From Desulfurellaceae bacterium (GTDB taxonomy: Bacteria; Campylobacterota_A; Desulfurellia; JAGGSF01): a stretch of DNA of 6,770 nucleotides. The stretch spans positions 1 through 6,770 of the forward strand of contig JAGMDW010000006.1 of assembly GCA_023128455.1 (NCBI GenBank). Direction: 5' to 3'. The first letter of the stretch is position 1; the number at the start of each line of letters is the position of its first letter. Below, one piece after another: positions 6,117 through 6,770 of this stretch. A model generated the notes under the pieces. That model ran no database searches and had not been told where the DNA came from. It saw nothing but the letters and a program-made list of their open reading frames with translations. The translations under genes were made by a program, and so were the position numbers.

Positions 6117-6770
6117 TTAGCTTAAGTTATATTTCTTTAACTTGTAACGCAATGACCTTAAAGAAATCCCCAAAATCTCAGCCGTTTTTATTTTTACTCC
6201 TCCAGCAGATTTAAGTGCTTCCAAAATCATATTTTTTTCAAATAGTGCAGATTTTTCCTCAAAACCCCTTCCATCAATATTACTCTCTCTCAAGCAATCC
6301 GGCAAATTCTCATAAACTATTGTTCCATTGCTCATAACCGCTGCCTGATTGAGAATATTGTTAAGTTCTCTTACATTTCCCGGGTAATCATAAAGAAGCA
6401 ATGCTTTCAATGCCCCTGAACTTAAGCTGTATTCTGTTTTTGCCTTACCGCTAATTTCTCTTAAAATATGCCTGGCCAAGATTGGAATATCCTCTTTTCT
6501 GTATCTTAAAGAGGGCAACTCTATATTGAAAGTAGAAAGCCTGTAAAACAAGTCTTCTCTAAATTTCTCATCTTTAATCAGCTTTTTTAAATTCTTATTC
6601 GTTGCCGCTATCACTCTCACATCTATATTTTTTACCAGATTTGAACCGATTCTTCTCAACTCACCACTTTCAAGAAATCTTAAAAGTTTTGATTGAAGAC
6701 TGAGCGGCATATCCCCTATTTCATCAAGGAAAATCGTTCCATTGTTTGCCAGCTCAAATTTGCCTCTTTT
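6117..6770 (-). CDS. Sigma-54-dependent transcriptional activator, NtrC type (C-terminal part, partial)
   Basis: This is the C-terminal 217 residues of a bacterial enhancer-binding protein that uses ATP hydrolysis to remodel sigma-54 RNA polymerase. The frame is open to the right edge, so the start is missing and the ATG at 6710 is internal. The fragment begins in KRGKFELANNGTIFLDEIGDMP, which contains Walker B (about 12-20). It continues through VRVIAATNKNL (sensor I), FREDLFYRLSTFNIELPSLRYRKEDI with the arginine-finger region, and YPGNVREL (sensor II, 129-136). A Fis-type helix-turn-helix follows at about 176-217 (KTAEILGISLRSLRYKLKKY). Walker A, GAFTGA (expected a few codons beyond the edge) and any receiver or sensory domain are outside, so its signal cannot be inferred. 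The stop is 43 nt before argD on the same strand. Confidence 0.93.
   Translation of the reverse strand, partial: KRGKFELANNGTIFLDEIGDMPLSLQSKLLRFLESGELRRIGSNLVKNIDVRVIAATNKNLKKLIKDEKFREDLFYRLSTFNIELPSLRYRKEDIPILARHILREISGKAKTEYSLSSGALKALLLYDYPGNVRELNNILNQAAVMSNGTIVYENLPDCLRESNIDGRGFEEKSALFEKNMILEALKSAGGVKIKTAEILGISLRSLRYKLKKYNLS

Larger units (their letters stand above)
1..6770 (-). other. Probable single polycistronic unit, regulator to alaS
   Basis: All nine genes are codirectional. The seven junctions from argD to alaS are overlaps of 1 to 14 nt or a 5 nt gap, with no hairpin followed by a U-tract between them. Start codons are embedded in upstream genes, so translation is probably coupled. 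The only likely break is the 43 nt gap before argD. Internal promoters inside coding sequences cannot be excluded. Confidence 0.6.

Noticed and set aside
6100..6122. Terminator between the sigma-54 regulator and argD
   Set aside because: TTAGC occurs twice as a direct repeat, not as an inverted repeat, and no stem with a U-tract can be drawn.
1..6770. CRISPR array, tRNA or rRNA gene, insertion sequence or defence island
   Set aside because: Essentially all sequence is occupied by recognised housekeeping, recombination and regulatory genes; no regular repeats, transposase or RNA-gene signature was seen.

Overview
The window is a gene-dense, AT-rich bacterial segment with every supported gene on the minus strand. 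Transcription runs from high to low coordinates: a sigma-54-dependent regulator (cut by the right edge), argD, pgpA, cinA, thpR, recA, a pilT-family ATPase, recX and alaS (cut by the left edge). Sigma-54 regulation, PgpA and a pilT-type ATPase together suggest a Gram-negative (diderm) bacterium with type IV pili. The gene string pgpA-cinA-thpR-recA-recX-alaS and the purine-rich coding strand fit an uncultured deltaproteobacterial or Omnitrophota-like lineage. That placement is inference from memory and is not demonstrated.

Layout: nt 6117-6770 hold the C-terminal half of an NtrC-type activator. A gap of about 43 nt, the only real intergenic space, separates it from argD (4895-6073). From argD onward every junction is overlapping or nearly so: argD/pgpA share one base (TAATG), pgpA/cinA are 5 nt apart, cinA/thpR overlap by 4 nt (ATGA), thpR/recA by 8 nt, recA/pilT by 14 nt, pilT/recX by 4 nt (ATGA) and recX/alaS by 14 nt. 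No terminator-like hairpin or convincing SOS box was seen by eye, so this looks like one long, translationally coupled transcription unit.

Function: the core is a recombination and DNA-uptake cluster (cinA, recA, recX, with a pilT retraction-type ATPase inserted between recA and its modulator recX). It sits among housekeeping genes for arginine synthesis, phosphatidylglycerol synthesis, RNA 2',3'-phosphate processing and alanyl-tRNA charging. Two points deserve attention: the pilT insertion between recA and recX, and a CinA whose N-terminal MoCF-like domain has lost its signature motifs while the C-terminal amidase domain is intact. I found no RNA gene, CRISPR array, insertion sequence or clearly novel multi-gene system.
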